Assembly: GCA_027858275.1 (NCBI GenBank)
Contig: JAQIDA010000270.1
Span: 1 to 6,843, forward strand
Direction: 5' to 3'
Length of the DNA: 6,843 nucleotides
From: Candidatus Kapaibacterium sp.
GTDB lineage: Bacteria; Bacteroidota; Ignavibacteria; Kapaibacteriales; UBA2268
Shown here: one piece after another, positions 6,810-6,843 of the stretch
Numbering within the stretch: the stretch's first letter is position 1
Layout: each line of letters begins with the position of its first letter
Made by a program: the position numbers and the translations under genes
The notes under the pieces: model-generated
Database searches by the model: none
What the model saw: only the letters and a program-made list of their open reading frames with translations
What the model was told of the DNA's origin: nothing

Positions 6810-6843
6810 TTTTCAATCTGTATAATTTTTTAACAAATTTAAT

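Overview
The window carries five protein genes, all on the minus strand. In transcription order (right to left) they are purL, an SDR-family oxidoreductase, a gene for a probable 37-kDa nucleoid-associated (NdpA/YejK-like) protein, and a thiS-thiC pair preceded by a thiamine pyrophosphate (TPP) riboswitch. The organism is a bacterium of moderate to low G+C content. Shine-Dalgarno signals are weak or absent at purL, thiS and thiC, and PurL is the short form that works with PurS and PurQ. This would fit the Bacteroidota/Chlorobiota/Ignavibacteriota side of the tree, but that is inference from general style and is not diagnostic.

Right part (about 4569-6809): purL, a complete de novo purine biosynthesis gene whose start lies close to the window edge. 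Middle part: a 166-base gap (4403-4568) holds two near-identical perfect hairpins 57 bases apart. They have the same loop and differ only at two stem positions, and both changes are compensated on the opposite arm. Then come the SDR gene (3620-4402) and, 65 bases further on, the NdpA-like gene (2481-3554). These two could be cotranscribed.

Left part: the 339-base stretch without a gene (2142-2480) holds, from right to left, a pair of overlapping small hairpins just past the NdpA-like stop, an AT-rich segment with a 7-bp inverted repeat and a possible promoter, and the TPP riboswitch aptamer (about 2174-2255), whose 3' end lies about 30 bases before thiS. ThiS is the sulfur carrier for the thiazole half of thiamine and ThiC makes the pyrimidine half, so the riboswitch places both branches under TPP feedback. 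Further thi genes could lie beyond the left edge; the window does not show them.

Most of the window is ordinary housekeeping metabolism. The least explained item is the compensated hairpin pair between purL and the SDR gene. No convincing new multi-gene system is visible.
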